Source: Sphingomonadaceae bacterium
GTDB taxonomy: Bacteria > Pseudomonadota > Alphaproteobacteria > Sphingomonadales > Sphingomonadaceae
Direction: 5' to 3'
Length of the DNA stretch: 64,000 nt
Assembly (NCBI GenBank): GCA_024236155.1
Contig: JACKLA010000001.1
Span: 806,001 to 870,000 of the forward strand
In this document: in pieces, positions 1 to 8,004 of the stretch
How positions within the stretch are numbered: position 1 is the stretch's first letter
Layout of the letters: each line of letters opens with the position of its first letter
Made by a program: the position numbers and the translations under genes
Notes under the pieces: generated by a model
What the model was told of the DNA's origin: nothing
Database searches by the model: none
Seen by the model: only the letters and a program-made list of their open reading frames with translations

Positions 1-19
1 TGGACCGGTGTTCGGCAAG

Positions 20-655
20 TCAGCTGACGTAGTGTGCGGTCGTCTTCGAAGCGACTTCTTCCGCGCTCACACCCGGTGCCAGTTCGATGAGTTTGAACGG
101 GCTGGAATGATCGGGCCGCTGGAACACGGCGAGGTCGGTCACGATCATGTCGATCACGTTCTGCCCGGTCAGCGGCAGGGTGCAGGCGGGGATGAACTTG
201 GGATCGCCCGCCTTGCTCGTATGCTCCATCACCACGATGATCTTCTTCACGCCCGCAACGAGGTCCATCGCGCCGCCCATGCCCTTGATCATCTTGCCGG
301 GGATCATCCAGTTGGCGATGTCGCCGTTCTCGGCCACTTCCATCGCGCCGAGCACGGTGAGGTCGATATGCCCGCCGCGGATCATCGCGAAGCTCGCCGC
401 GCTGTCGAAATAGGCGCTGTGCGGCAGTTCGCTGATCGTCTGCTTGCCCGCATTGATCAGGTCGGGGTCGACCTCGTCATCATAGGGGAACGGCCCGATG
501 CCGAGCATGCCGTTCTCGCTCTGCAGGGTGACATGCATGCCTTCGGGAATATGGTTCGCAACCAGCGTCGGGATGCCGATGCCAAGGTTCACATAATAAC
601 CGTCTTGCAGTTCCTTCGCGGCGCGCGCGGCCATGTCATCGCGGGTCCAGGGCAT
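20..655 (-). CDS. scoB: 3-oxoacid CoA-transferase subunit B
   Basis: Beta subunit of a succinyl-CoA:3-oxoacid (acetoacetyl-CoA) transferase, which moves CoA between acyl donors in the cytoplasm during ketone-body and short-chain acid use. The 211-residue product starts MPWTRDDMAA and carries the family's NLGIGIPT segment (about residues 23-30) and the SENGMLGIGP motif (about 46-55), whose glutamate (E47) is the expected catalytic residue forming the CoA thioester. The length is normal for a separate B subunit. The start chosen is the ATG matching known family starts; the reading frame runs on upstream but into the preceding gene. It is the last gene of a three-gene minus-strand run with scoA and a lipoprotein gene that ends 5 nt upstream. 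Confident on family; the preferred acyl substrate cannot be read from sequence. Confidence 0.93.
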   Translation of the reverse strand: MPWTRDDMAARAAKELQDGYYVNLGIGIPTLVANHIPEGMHVTLQSENGMLGIGPFPYDDEVDPDLINAGKQTISELPHSAYFDSAASFAMIRGGHIDLTVLGAMEVAENGDIANWMIPGKMIKGMGGAMDLVAGVKKIIVVMEHTSKAGDPKFIPACTLPLTGQNVIDMIVTDLAVFQRPDHSSPFKLIELAPGVSAEEVASKTTAHYVS

Positions 656-660
656 ATTTC

Positions 661-1641
661 CTAAAGTCCTTCCTCGATCGGGAGCGGGGTCAGGAACCAT
701 CCCGCGCCAACCAGCTCTTCGAGTGGCTGGGCGGCACTGCGGTCCTTGAGATAAAGATAGAGTTCGTCGAAATCGGCGCGTGTATCGCCGGCGATGGCAA
801 CCACGCAGTGGGTCTTGGAAACCTCTCGACGGCGTTCCTGCTTGCGGTCTTCGCCGTTGCGCATCAACAGCAACTGGTCGCCGCCGGTGGTGTCGAGACC
901 GCTCGAAGCGAGCGCGCGACGCACCGCGCCAGCCTGCACGGCGGGCAGCGAGGAAATCCAGAATATCTCGATGTCCTGCATCCGCATCGCACCGAGCATT
1001 TGGCCTAGCGCATTGTTGCGCGTGGTCGGGATCGATGGGTCGAAACGTCCTTCTGCCGGATCGAGGTCGATCACAATGGCAGGCGGGCGGATGCTGCATT
1101 CGGTGCGGTCGGGGCGGAGCAGGCCGGGTGCGGAAAGCAGCGCGGAATCGCGCGGCTGCTCGACCGGGTCGCGCCGGGATTGCGCATCGACATAGGAATA
1201 GAACGCGTCATAGGCGCGCATCGACAGTGGTTCGCGGGTGGCAGCGGCGGGTGCAACGGGCCTTGCCGGGGCCAGTTCCACTTTTTCCGTCGGAACAGCG
1301 GCTGGCGCCACGCCCATGGTCTTGTCGAAGGACGCGGCAAGCTCGCCCGGCGGTGCTTCCTCGATCGGATCGCTATCCCGAACAATCGCTGGCAGTTCGT
1401 CCGAGGTGGTCGTTACGGCAGTCTCGATGGTCGCTGTTTCCGCGGGCTGCGGGGTTGCGCTCACCGGCACATCGACATGCGCTGTGGCCTCGACTTTGGC
1501 TTCGTCCTCTCCGTCGCCCAGATCGCCTTTGGTGGCCATCAGCCCGCCCGCGACCACCGGGATCGCAGCGGCGACGCAACCAGACAGCGCAGGGGCGCTG
1601 GCTGCGAGAAGGCAGGCAAGCAGGATCGGGCGCGGAGCCAT
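661..1641 (-). CDS. Lipoprotein with HAD/acid-phosphatase-like C-terminal domain
   Basis: Predicted lipoprotein of 326 residues lying between the two CoA-transferase subunit genes. The N-terminus is a lipoprotein signal ending in the lipobox LSGC. A long Pro/Ala/Glu-rich low-complexity stretch follows to about residue 145. The C-terminal part holds motifs resembling a HAD-fold class B/C acid phosphatase: VIDLDPAEG (Asp-x-Asp, motif I), WISSLP (motif II serine), a Lys/Arg-rich stretch, then AIAGDTRADFDELY, which resembles the GDxxxDF motif IV. The phosphatase assignment is inference from these motifs. The gene is spaced 8 nt after scoA and 5 nt before scoB, so the three are almost certainly co-transcribed, although a cell-envelope protein has no obvious part in a cytoplasmic CoA-transferase. 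Confidence 0.7.
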   Translation of the reverse strand: MAPRPILLACLLAASAPALSGCVAAAIPVVAGGLMATKGDLGDGEDEAKVEATAHVDVPVSATPQPAETATIETAVTTTSDELPAIVRDSDPIEEAPPGELAASFDKTMGVAPAAVPTEKVELAPARPVAPAAATREPLSMRAYDAFYSYVDAQSRRDPVEQPRDSALLSAPGLLRPDRTECSIRPPAIVIDLDPAEGRFDPSIPTTRNNALGQMLGAMRMQDIEIFWISSLPAVQAGAVRRALASSGLDTTGGDQLLLMRNGEDRKQERRREVSKTHCVVAIAGDTRADFDELYLYLKDRSAAQPLEELVGAGWFLTPLPIEEGL

Positions 1642-1649
1642 GCGGAAGA

Positions 1650-2357
1650 TCAGCCCTCGACCCGCTCACGCGTGGTGCGGAACTCGATCTTCTTGTCGTA
1701 AGGCGCGCCGACGATCATTCGCTGGACGTAAACGCCGGGCAGGTGGATGCAGTCGGGATCGAGGCTGCCGGTCGGGACGATTTCCTCGACTTCCACCACG
1801 CAGACCTTGCCGCAGGTCGCAGCAGGCCCGTTGAAATTGCGTGCGGTCTTGCGGAAGACGACATTGCCGGTTTCATCCGCTTTCCATGCCTTGACGATGG
1901 CAAGGTCGGCGAAGATGCCGTGTTCGAGGATATAATCCTCGCCGTTGAAATTCTTGACCTCCTTGCCTTCGGCCACCTGCGTGCCGACCCCGGTCTTGGT
2001 GTAGAAGCCGGGGATCCCCGCTCCGCCAGCGCGCATCCGCTCCGCCAGCGTGCCTTGCGGGCAAAACTCGACCTCAAGCTCGCCGGAAAGGAACTGCCGT
2101 TCGAACTCCTTGTTCTCGCCGACATAGGAGCTGATCATCTTCTTCACCTGCTGCGTGCGCAGCAGCATGCCGATGCCTTCATTGTCGATCCCGGCATTGT
2201 TGCTGGCGAAGGTCAGGCCCTTCACCCCGCTCTCACGAATCGCGACAAGCAGGCGCTCGGGGATTCCGCAGAGGCCGAAACCCCCGCTCGCAATCAACAT
2301 ATCGTCCTTGAGCAGGCCGTCGAGCGCGGTGGCTGCATCGGGGTAAAGCTTGTTCAT
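1650..2357 (-). CDS. scoA: 3-oxoacid CoA-transferase subunit A
   Basis: Alpha subunit (235 residues) of the CoA-transferase whose beta subunit is encoded two genes downstream. The start MNKLYPDAATALDGLL and the glycine-rich GGFGLCGIPE segment near residues 25-34 (CoA/oxyanion region) are typical. Later SNNAGIDNEGIG and a C-terminal VYVQRM-like stretch also match the family. The upstream part of the open frame has no family similarity, so the ATG at 2357 was chosen. Together with ScoB it would form the (alpha-beta)2 enzyme for acetoacetate activation. The roughly 450-bp non-coding stretch upstream must hold the operon promoter. Confidence 0.93.
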   Translation of the reverse strand: MNKLYPDAATALDGLLKDDMLIASGGFGLCGIPERLLVAIRESGVKGLTFASNNAGIDNEGIGMLLRTQQVKKMISSYVGENKEFERQFLSGELEVEFCPQGTLAERMRAGGAGIPGFYTKTGVGTQVAEGKEVKNFNGEDYILEHGIFADLAIVKAWKADETGNVVFRKTARNFNGPAATCGKVCVVEVEEIVPTGSLDPDCIHLPGVYVQRMIVGAPYDKKIEFRTTRERVEG

Positions 2358-2587
2358 GGCAACTCCCTGTATCGCGCTCTCCTTAGGATGCGGAAACGGG
2401 TCTGTCACCCTGTGAGAGCAACGGGTTTCGCACTTGCGGGGAAGGGAACGCTGCACTGCAATATGGCCTGCGGGCTCGGGCTGCAGATGCCAATAGCACG
2501 CCGGTGATGCCCGTAGGGCATTGAAAAACTGCGACTTGGCCTCAGTTGCAAAAAATGCATCGCCCCATGTTCTTTTCGCACTTGCAC

Positions 2588-2680
2588 AAAAATCTTCCCG
2601 GCCGCATATCTCTCCCTGCCTTTCAGGCATCCTCTCCCAAGACTTTACAACCCCGGTGGTTTTCCGCCGGGGTTTTTTTC
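2588..2680 (+). ncRNA. Candidate small RNA with anti-Shine-Dalgarno-like boxes
   Basis: Two pyrimidine boxes, TCTCTCCC (about 2609-2616) and CCTCTCCC (2631-2638), flank a short hairpin with stem TGCC/GGCA (2617-2620 and 2626-2629). About 20 nt later comes a strong intrinsic terminator with a seven-T tail. C/U-rich loops complementary to Shine-Dalgarno sequences are known from alphaproteobacterial trans-acting sRNAs such as the CU-motif families. The start is approximate: a TTGCAC hexamer at 2582 could be a -35 box, but the -10 match is weak. This is a structural guess from motif plus terminator, not a recognised family. The alternative is an attenuator in the leader of the downstream CDC48-like gene. 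Confidence 0.3.
2649..2679 (+). terminator. Intrinsic terminator upstream of the CDC48 homologue
   Basis: Stem AACCCCGG (2649-2656) pairs with CCGGGGTT (2667-2674) around a short loop and runs into a T-rich tail on the plus strand. Minus-strand reading gives no T-run, so it acts on plus-strand transcription. It lies about 125 nt before the CDC48-like start codon. Confidence 0.75.
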
Positions 2681-2805
2681 TTGCCTCGGCCAGCCACGTG
2701 GCTTCCCGCAGGCAGCGCGTGCCCTCCCGTTCATTTGCATGTGGCAAGCCTCGTCCCTAGCTAGGTGCGAGACGACAACACATTGCTTCAGGGAGCAACC
2801 GCCAC

Positions 2806-5142
2806 ATGGCCGAAGCCGATGCCGCGATAGACGAGAAAACCGTTCGCCTGCAGGTCGCGGCGGCCCGGCAGGAAGAAAGCGGGCAAGGCATTGTTCGCAT
2901 GCCGCGCAGCGCGTTCCAGGCATTGGGCGTGACCGAAGGCGATGTGGTCGAAATCGAAGGCAAGCGGATGACTGCCGCCATTGTCATGCCCGCTTACGAC
3001 GAGGATCAGGCGCTCGACGTGATCCGGCTCGACGGCCTGCAGCGCGGCAATGCCGAGGTCGGATCGGGTGAGCATGTGACGGTGCGGGTCGCCGAATCGA
3101 AGCCTGCCAAGCGCGTGGTCTTTGCCCCCGCCCAGCGTGAGATGCGCCTGCAGGGGCCAACGCAGGCGCTGAAGCGCAATTTCTTCCGCAAGCCGCTGGT
3201 GGCAGGCGATCTTGTTGCGACGACCGGCCAGCAGCCGGTGCGCAATATGCCGCCTGAAGTGCAGCGCATGTTCAATGCACCGGCCTATGCACTGACCCAG
3301 ATTCGCCTCTCGGTCGCCTCGACCACGCCCAAGGGCATCGTGCATATCGACGAGGATACCGAAGTCGAGCTGCGCGCCGAATATGAGGAACCGCGCGATC
3401 CGCGCGCCGGTGTGAACTATGACGATGTCGGCGGGATCGACGATACGATCAAGCAGTTGCGCGAGATGGTCGAACTGCCGCTGCGCTATCCCGAACTGTT
3501 CACGCGGCTCGGGGTCGATCCGCCCAAGGGCGTGTTGCTCCATGGCCCACCCGGCACCGGCAAGACGAGGCTGGCGCAGGCCGTTGCAAATGAAAGCGAT
3601 GCCGAATTCTTCACCATCAACGGGCCCGAAATCATGGGTTCGGGCTATGGCGAGAGCGAGAAGCGGTTGCGCGAAGTGTTCGAAGCGGCGGCAAAGGTTT
3701 CGCCGGCAATCATCTTTATCGACGAGATCGATTCGATTGCCCCCAAACGCGACCGCGTTTCGGGCGAGGCCGAGAAGCGCCTTGTTGCGCAGCTGTTGAC
3801 GCTGATGGACGGGATCGAGGCGCGCTCCAACCTCGTGGTGATCGCGGCGACCAATCGCCCCGACGCCATCGACGAGGCGCTGCGCCGTCCGGGCCGGTTC
3901 GATCGCGAGATCGTGATCGGCGTGCCCGACGAGCGCGGGCGGCGCGAGATACTCGCGATCCACACACGCGGCATGCCGCTGGAAGAGAAGGTCGAACTGA
4001 CCGAACTGGCCAAGGTCACCCATGGCTTCGTCGGGGCCGACCTTGCTGCACTGACGCGGGAGGCAGCGATCGAGGCAGTGCGGCGGATCATGCCTCGACT
4101 CGACCTCGACGAACGCACCGTGCCGCAAGAAGTGCTCGATGAACTATCGGTAACGCGGGGTGATTTCCTCGCCGCGCTCAAGCGTGTGCAGCCTTCAGCC
4201 ATGCGCGAAGTCATGGTGCAGGTGCCCAATGTCGGATGGGACGATATCGGCGGCGTCGACGATGCGATCGACAAGCTGAAAGAGGGGATCGAGCTACCGC
4301 TCAAGAATGCCGAGGCGTTCCAGCGGCTCGGTATCCGCCCGGCGCAGGGCTTCCTCCTCTATGGCCCTCCCGGTACCGGCAAGACACTGCTGGCCAAGGC
4401 CGTGGCGAAGGAGGCCGAAGCCAACTTCATCTCGATGAAAAGCTCCGACCTGCTCAGCAAGTGGTATGGCGAGAGCGAGCAGCAGATCGCGCGCATGTTC
4501 CAGCGTGCGCGCTCGGTTGCTCCCTGCGTCGTCTTCATTGACGAGATCGACAGCCTCGTACCGGCGCGCGGCAGCGGGCAGGGCGAGCCGCAGGTTACTG
4601 GCCGCGTGGTCAACACCATCCTTGCCGAGATGGACGGACTGGAAGAGCTGCAATCGGTGGTGGTGATCGGTGCAACCAATCGCCCGACACTGGTCGATCC
4701 GGCCCTGCTGCGTCCGGGTCGGTTCGACGAGCTGGTCTATGTCGGCACGCCCGACAAGAAAGGCCGCGAGCAGATTCTGGGGATCCACACGTCAGAGATG
4801 CCACTGGCCAAGGATGTCGACCTTGCGGATATTGCCGGCAAGACGGATCGTTTCACCGGCGCCGATCTTGAGGATGTCGTCCGCCGTGCCGGGCTGAACG
4901 CGCTGCGCCGCGCAGGAAGCGACGTGAAAGAGGTAAAGGCTGCCGATTTTGCCGAAGCGCTCGAAGACAGCCGTGCCACCGTCACCTCCAAGATGGAGGA
5001 GGAATACAAGAAGATGCGCGGAGAGCTGAAGAAGCGCGCGGCGGAGGTCAAACCCACAATCGGCTTCATCCATGAAGGCATGGTCGAGCCGGTGCGCGAT
5101 CGCAAGCATGGCGGCGAAGCGGACACGCCCCCGATCGAGTAG
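2806..5142 (+). CDS. CDC48/VAT-family AAA ATPase
   Basis: A 778-residue tandem AAA+ ATPase of the CDC48/p97/VAT type, expected to be a hexameric unfoldase. Residues 1 to about 190 form the CDC48 N-domain (double-psi beta-barrel plus N2). D1 has Walker A GPPGTGKT at about 247-254 and Walker B IIFIDEID near 302; D2 has Walker A GPPGTGKT at about 520-527 and Walker B VVFIDEID near 575. Both have the R-PGRFD second-region-of-homology signature. This class is universal in archaea and eukaryotes and patchy in bacteria, where its substrates are poorly known. It is monocistronic, with a terminator and long leader upstream. The stop codon lies inside a 21-bp tandem duplication (5130-5171), so the C-terminus may be recently altered. 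Confidence 0.93.
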   Translation: MAEADAAIDEKTVRLQVAAARQEESGQGIVRMPRSAFQALGVTEGDVVEIEGKRMTAAIVMPAYDEDQALDVIRLDGLQRGNAEVGSGEHVTVRVAESKPAKRVVFAPAQREMRLQGPTQALKRNFFRKPLVAGDLVATTGQQPVRNMPPEVQRMFNAPAYALTQIRLSVASTTPKGIVHIDEDTEVELRAEYEEPRDPRAGVNYDDVGGIDDTIKQLREMVELPLRYPELFTRLGVDPPKGVLLHGPPGTGKTRLAQAVANESDAEFFTINGPEIMGSGYGESEKRLREVFEAAAKVSPAIIFIDEIDSIAPKRDRVSGEAEKRLVAQLLTLMDGIEARSNLVVIAATNRPDAIDEALRRPGRFDREIVIGVPDERGRREILAIHTRGMPLEEKVELTELAKVTHGFVGADLAALTREAAIEAVRRIMPRLDLDERTVPQEVLDELSVTRGDFLAALKRVQPSAMREVMVQVPNVGWDDIGGVDDAIDKLKEGIELPLKNAEAFQRLGIRPAQGFLLYGPPGTGKTLLAKAVAKEAEANFISMKSSDLLSKWYGESEQQIARMFQRARSVAPCVVFIDEIDSLVPARGSGQGEPQVTGRVVNTILAEMDGLEELQSVVVIGATNRPTLVDPALLRPGRFDELVYVGTPDKKGREQILGIHTSEMPLAKDVDLADIAGKTDRFTGADLEDVVRRAGLNALRRAGSDVKEVKAADFAEALEDSRATVTSKMEEEYKKMRGELKKRAAEVKPTIGFIHEGMVEPVRDRKHGGEADTPPIE

Positions 5143-5171
5143 GCTTCAGGCCCGATCGAGTAGGCGTCAGG
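5130..5171. repeat. 21-bp tandem duplication over the CDC48 stop codon
   Basis: The unit beginning CCCGATCGAGTAGG occupies 5130-5150 and recurs at 5151-5171 with one substitution (T to G), followed by a fragment CCCGA of a third copy. The first copy contains the TAG stop codon of the ATPase gene, so the second copy is untranslated. It looks like a replication-slippage duplication. Confidence 0.85.
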
Positions 5172-5187
5172 CCCGAGCGGGCAACCT

Positions 5188-6267
5188 TCAGGGTTCGCCC
5201 GCTTTGGGGTGTCCGTGCGGCACTTCGAGCCGGTGACGGATCAGCGCGTCGGGCATTTCCTCGCGCAGCCATTCAATCATGTGTTCGCGCACTGCGCAGC
5301 GCAGGTCGAACAGTTCGGCAATCGTGCGCGCGCTCATCGCCAGCCGCACCTCGATGCTTTCGGGATAGGCTTCGGTCACCAGCGCCTTGGCGGTGCGCCC
5401 GTCCCAGTTCTCATGTGCTTCGACAAAGCGCAGGAACTCCGCGCGGATCGGGGCGATATCGGTCGCGGGATCGAGATGGAGGAACACCGGGCCGGTCAGC
5501 ATCTCGCTCTTGCGCGACCAGTTCTCGAAACTTTGCTCGAGCACCTGCGTGGTCGGCACCACGATGGCGCGCTCGTCCCAGGTGCGCACGGTGATGAAAC
5601 TCATGCGGATTTCCTCGACGCGGCCGGTGTGCCCGTCGATCACCACCAGGTCGCCGATCCGCAGCGGCTCGGTCATGGCCATCTGGATCCCGCCGATCAG
5701 CGATTTGAGCGCGGGTTGCGCGGCAGCGCCGACTGCCAGCGCGGCAAGGCCGGCTGAGGCGAGCAGCGTGGTGCCGATCGATCTCACCGCCGGTATTGCG
5801 AACAGCATCAGCCCGACAGTGATGAACACGATGGCGAATGTCGCGGTGCGCGAGAAAATCGCGATCCGCGTGCGTCGGCTGCGCATCGCAACCGGATCGG
5901 CAGAGATTTCCAGCCGCAGCTCCATCGCGGCGGTGAACGCCTTGACCAGCGTATAGGCAATCCAGCCGAGCAGGGCCGGGCGAAGAAAGCGTGCGAGCGG
6001 TTCCCATAGCTGGGCCAGCACGGCATCGCCCTGCGCAACCAGCGTGATCGCTATGGCAATCAGCGAATATTTGATCGGGCGCCGTACCCGTTCGAGAATC
6101 AGCTCATCGACCGTCGTTTCCGACAAGCGGGTGAGCCGGTCGAGGATCGCGAAGGCGATCCTATAAATGACCCACGCAATGACGATCGCCACAACCAGCG
6201 CGACGGCGGTAGCAGCCGCCTGGCTCCAGTCGATCGTCCAGCTCGCGGGATTGTATCGTTCGAACAT
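5188..6267 (-). CDS. MscS-family mechanosensitive ion channel
   Basis: Small-conductance mechanosensitive channel family protein, 359 residues from the ATG at 6267 (MFERYNPASW). A TTG 36 nt upstream is possible but has no better ribosome site. Several hydrophobic segments in the N-terminal half are followed by the pore-lining helix rich in Ala/Gly (about SAGLAALAVGAAAQ) and the beta-domain signature GDLVVIDGHTGRVEEI, with the usual VVPTTQVL segment after it. The family releases solutes under hypo-osmotic shock at the inner membrane. It converges on the CDC48-like gene with only about 45 bp between stops, and no transcriptional partner is evident. Confidence 0.9.
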   Translation of the reverse strand: MFERYNPASWTIDWSQAAATAVALVVAIVIAWVIYRIAFAILDRLTRLSETTVDELILERVRRPIKYSLIAIAITLVAQGDAVLAQLWEPLARFLRPALLGWIAYTLVKAFTAAMELRLEISADPVAMRSRRTRIAIFSRTATFAIVFITVGLMLFAIPAVRSIGTTLLASAGLAALAVGAAAQPALKSLIGGIQMAMTEPLRIGDLVVIDGHTGRVEEIRMSFITVRTWDERAIVVPTTQVLEQSFENWSRKSEMLTGPVFLHLDPATDIAPIRAEFLRFVEAHENWDGRTAKALVTEAYPESIEVRLAMSARTIAELFDLRCAVREHMIEWLREEMPDALIRHRLEVPHGHPKAGEP

Positions 6268-6774
6268 GCCCTGCCAACTATTGGGGGTGGGTCCGGGTTT
6301 CAAGAAAAGTCGCGTGCCGCTTGACAGATGCTTGACGAAGTTGACAGGGTGTCAAGCGAACTAAACTCATTTAAACTACAGAAATATAAAGTAAAATATC
6401 ATATATCGGCGAAATTTCCGACACGGGGAGGCCCCCCAGCCCCTGCCGCCGTCGCGCGCGGGATGGCGTGAGGGTATCGGCGAGTGAAACAGAGGGAAGA
6501 TGTGCCGGATGGACCATGGTGGAACCGTGGCACATTGTCGGGGCTGTAGGACAGCGGAAAATTGGTGAAATGCCGCGCCGTGTGGATTCCAGTCGGATTG
6601 AATCCTGCGTCCGGTTAAAGGTGATACATCGAAACGGCGTAGTGACAGGGATGAGGTGGTTTTGCGACTGTCGGCTTGTCGGATTCCTGATATTGATAAC
6701 CGACATTCCAATACCTTGCGTGCAGCTTTTCTGGTTTCCTGATACAAGAACTTTCTGAAAGAAAGACCCGATAC
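6268..6774. other. Intergenic region with AT-rich core and TTGAC repeats
   Basis: About 500 bp between divergent genes. Near 6321-6356 TTGAC occurs three times (6321, 6332, 6341) and its complement GTCAA once (6351), making overlapping -35-like boxes or an operator. This runs into a distinctly AT-rich stretch (about 6357-6415), unusual against the GC-rich background. The rest (6420-6760) has no credible coding frame in either strand. No known RNA was recognised. Confidence 0.5.
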
Positions 6775-7800
6775 ATGTTGCGATATCCAGCGTTAGTGAC
6801 GTCCCTTCTGGCGTGTCTCGGGATTGCTGGATCTGCCTGCGGCCAGGCAATCGAGAACGAGAACTCGTCCGAAAGGATCGAGGTTCCGAAGGTGGAAAAG
6901 GAGGGGGTCTGGGAACCGGACGATGGGGGAACGCAGCTTCCTCTCTGGCCCGCAAACGTCCCTTTGGCGGAGCCAGACAGCGGCGCGCATCCTGAATACA
7001 CCGGCAATGGTTCGCCGCTGGTTGGCGGACGCAAATGGCATTGGGCAACATACATCACCCGGCCGACCATGACGATCTATCGCCCGAAAGGTCGCAATAC
7101 CGGCGCCGCGATGCTCGTCATCCCCGGGGGAGGGTTCTACGCCGTGGCAGCCGACCTCGAAGGCACCGAAGTATGCGATTGGGTCACCCGGCTGGGCATG
7201 ACCTGCGCCATGCTCAAATACCGCACGCCCCAAGTCTGGCCGCGCGTAGATGGAAAACAGCAGCGCCCTAAGGTGTTGCTCGGCCTGGAAGACGCGCAGC
7301 GCGCAATCAGTCTGCTGCGAGAACAGGCCTCGACCTATGGCATCGACCCACACAAGATCGGAGCGATCGGGTTTTCGGCAGGCGCATATCTCGTCATCAA
7401 CATGAGCAACACGGTCGAACGAACCTATCCCCTGACCGACGCTGCGGATCAGCAATCACCGCGGCCTGACTTTGCCATAGTCGCCTACAACGCTCGCGTG
7501 TTGGACAACAGCAAGGGCAAGAACAGTCTCGAACTGCAGCCCTGGGTCGAGATCAGCCCACATGCGCCGCCCACCCTCATCATCCATGCGATGGACGATT
7601 CGGTCGACGATGTGCGGGAGCCATTGGCCTACGCCCTTGCACTCAATGACGCGGGAGTGCCGGTCGACATGCGCCTATATGCAAAGGGAGGACATGCTTT
7701 CGGGATACGACCGACCGCAGATCCGATCACACGACAATGGCCCGGACAGGTAAAGCAGTGGCTGGAGAACATCGAGGTTTTGCAACCTCAAAACGAATAA
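6775..7800 (+). CDS. Secreted alpha/beta-hydrolase (BD-FAE/acetyl-xylan-esterase-like)
   Basis: A 341-residue exported esterase-like protein. The N-terminus (about residues 1-25, ending ACGQA) is a signal peptide. The core shows an oxyanion segment VIPGGGFY (about 115-122), the nucleophile elbow GFSAG with Ser201, an acid in HAMDDS (about 274) and the catalytic His in GGHAFG (about 307). The ordering and the LWP-x-x-x-P opening after the leader fit sugar-ester hydrolases of the acetyl-esterase type acting on polysaccharide or xenobiotic esters. It stands alone, downstream of a long AT-rich intergenic stretch, and its codon use looks slightly less GC-rich than that of its neighbours, so acquisition by transfer is possible. 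Substrate is unknown. Confidence 0.85.
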   Translation: MLRYPALVTSLLACLGIAGSACGQAIENENSSERIEVPKVEKEGVWEPDDGGTQLPLWPANVPLAEPDSGAHPEYTGNGSPLVGGRKWHWATYITRPTMTIYRPKGRNTGAAMLVIPGGGFYAVAADLEGTEVCDWVTRLGMTCAMLKYRTPQVWPRVDGKQQRPKVLLGLEDAQRAISLLREQASTYGIDPHKIGAIGFSAGAYLVINMSNTVERTYPLTDAADQQSPRPDFAIVAYNARVLDNSKGKNSLELQPWVEISPHAPPTLIIHAMDDSVDDVREPLAYALALNDAGVPVDMRLYAKGGHAFGIRPTADPITRQWPGQVKQWLENIEVLQPQNE

Positions 7801-7922
7801 GACTGTCGTCATCGCGCGAATGGCAGCTTTGAGGAGAGATCTACCAAAAGCACTGTGACCGCAACTATGGTCGCTTCCTGACGAGCAGGTCTTCAGCCGT
7901 CAAACACGATTGCGGCCATTCC

Positions 7923-7973
7923 AATGGAACGGCGAATCATTCCCATTTTCGTGGGTGAGTCAATCGTTCCATT
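7923..7973. promoter_or_regulatory. Inverted repeat upstream of the P-loop gene
   Basis: AATGGAACG (7923-7931) and CGTTCCATT (7965-7973) are perfect 9-nt inverted arms separated by 33 nt. They sit just before the Shine-Dalgarno and GTG start at 8005, which suggests regulatory DNA and argues against the earlier in-frame ATG at 7924. Confidence 0.35.
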
Positions 7974-8004
7974 CCCACCAGCCGTTGAGATCACAGGAGA
8001 AACC

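Larger units (their letters stand above)
2358..2805. other. Intergenic region between scoA and the CDC48 homologue
   Basis: This 448-bp stretch separates the divergent scoA and CDC48-like genes. No credible protein-coding gene was seen. It should hold both promoters, and it also contains a plus-strand intrinsic terminator (2649-2679) preceded by two pyrimidine-rich CTCTCCC boxes around a small hairpin. No plus-strand gene lies upstream of that terminator in this window, so it probably ends a short non-coding transcript (listed separately). Confidence 0.6.

Noticed and set aside
780..2507. A 575-residue plus-strand frame over the CoA-transferase operon
   Set aside because: Arg-rich translation antisense to three clear genes; no motif.
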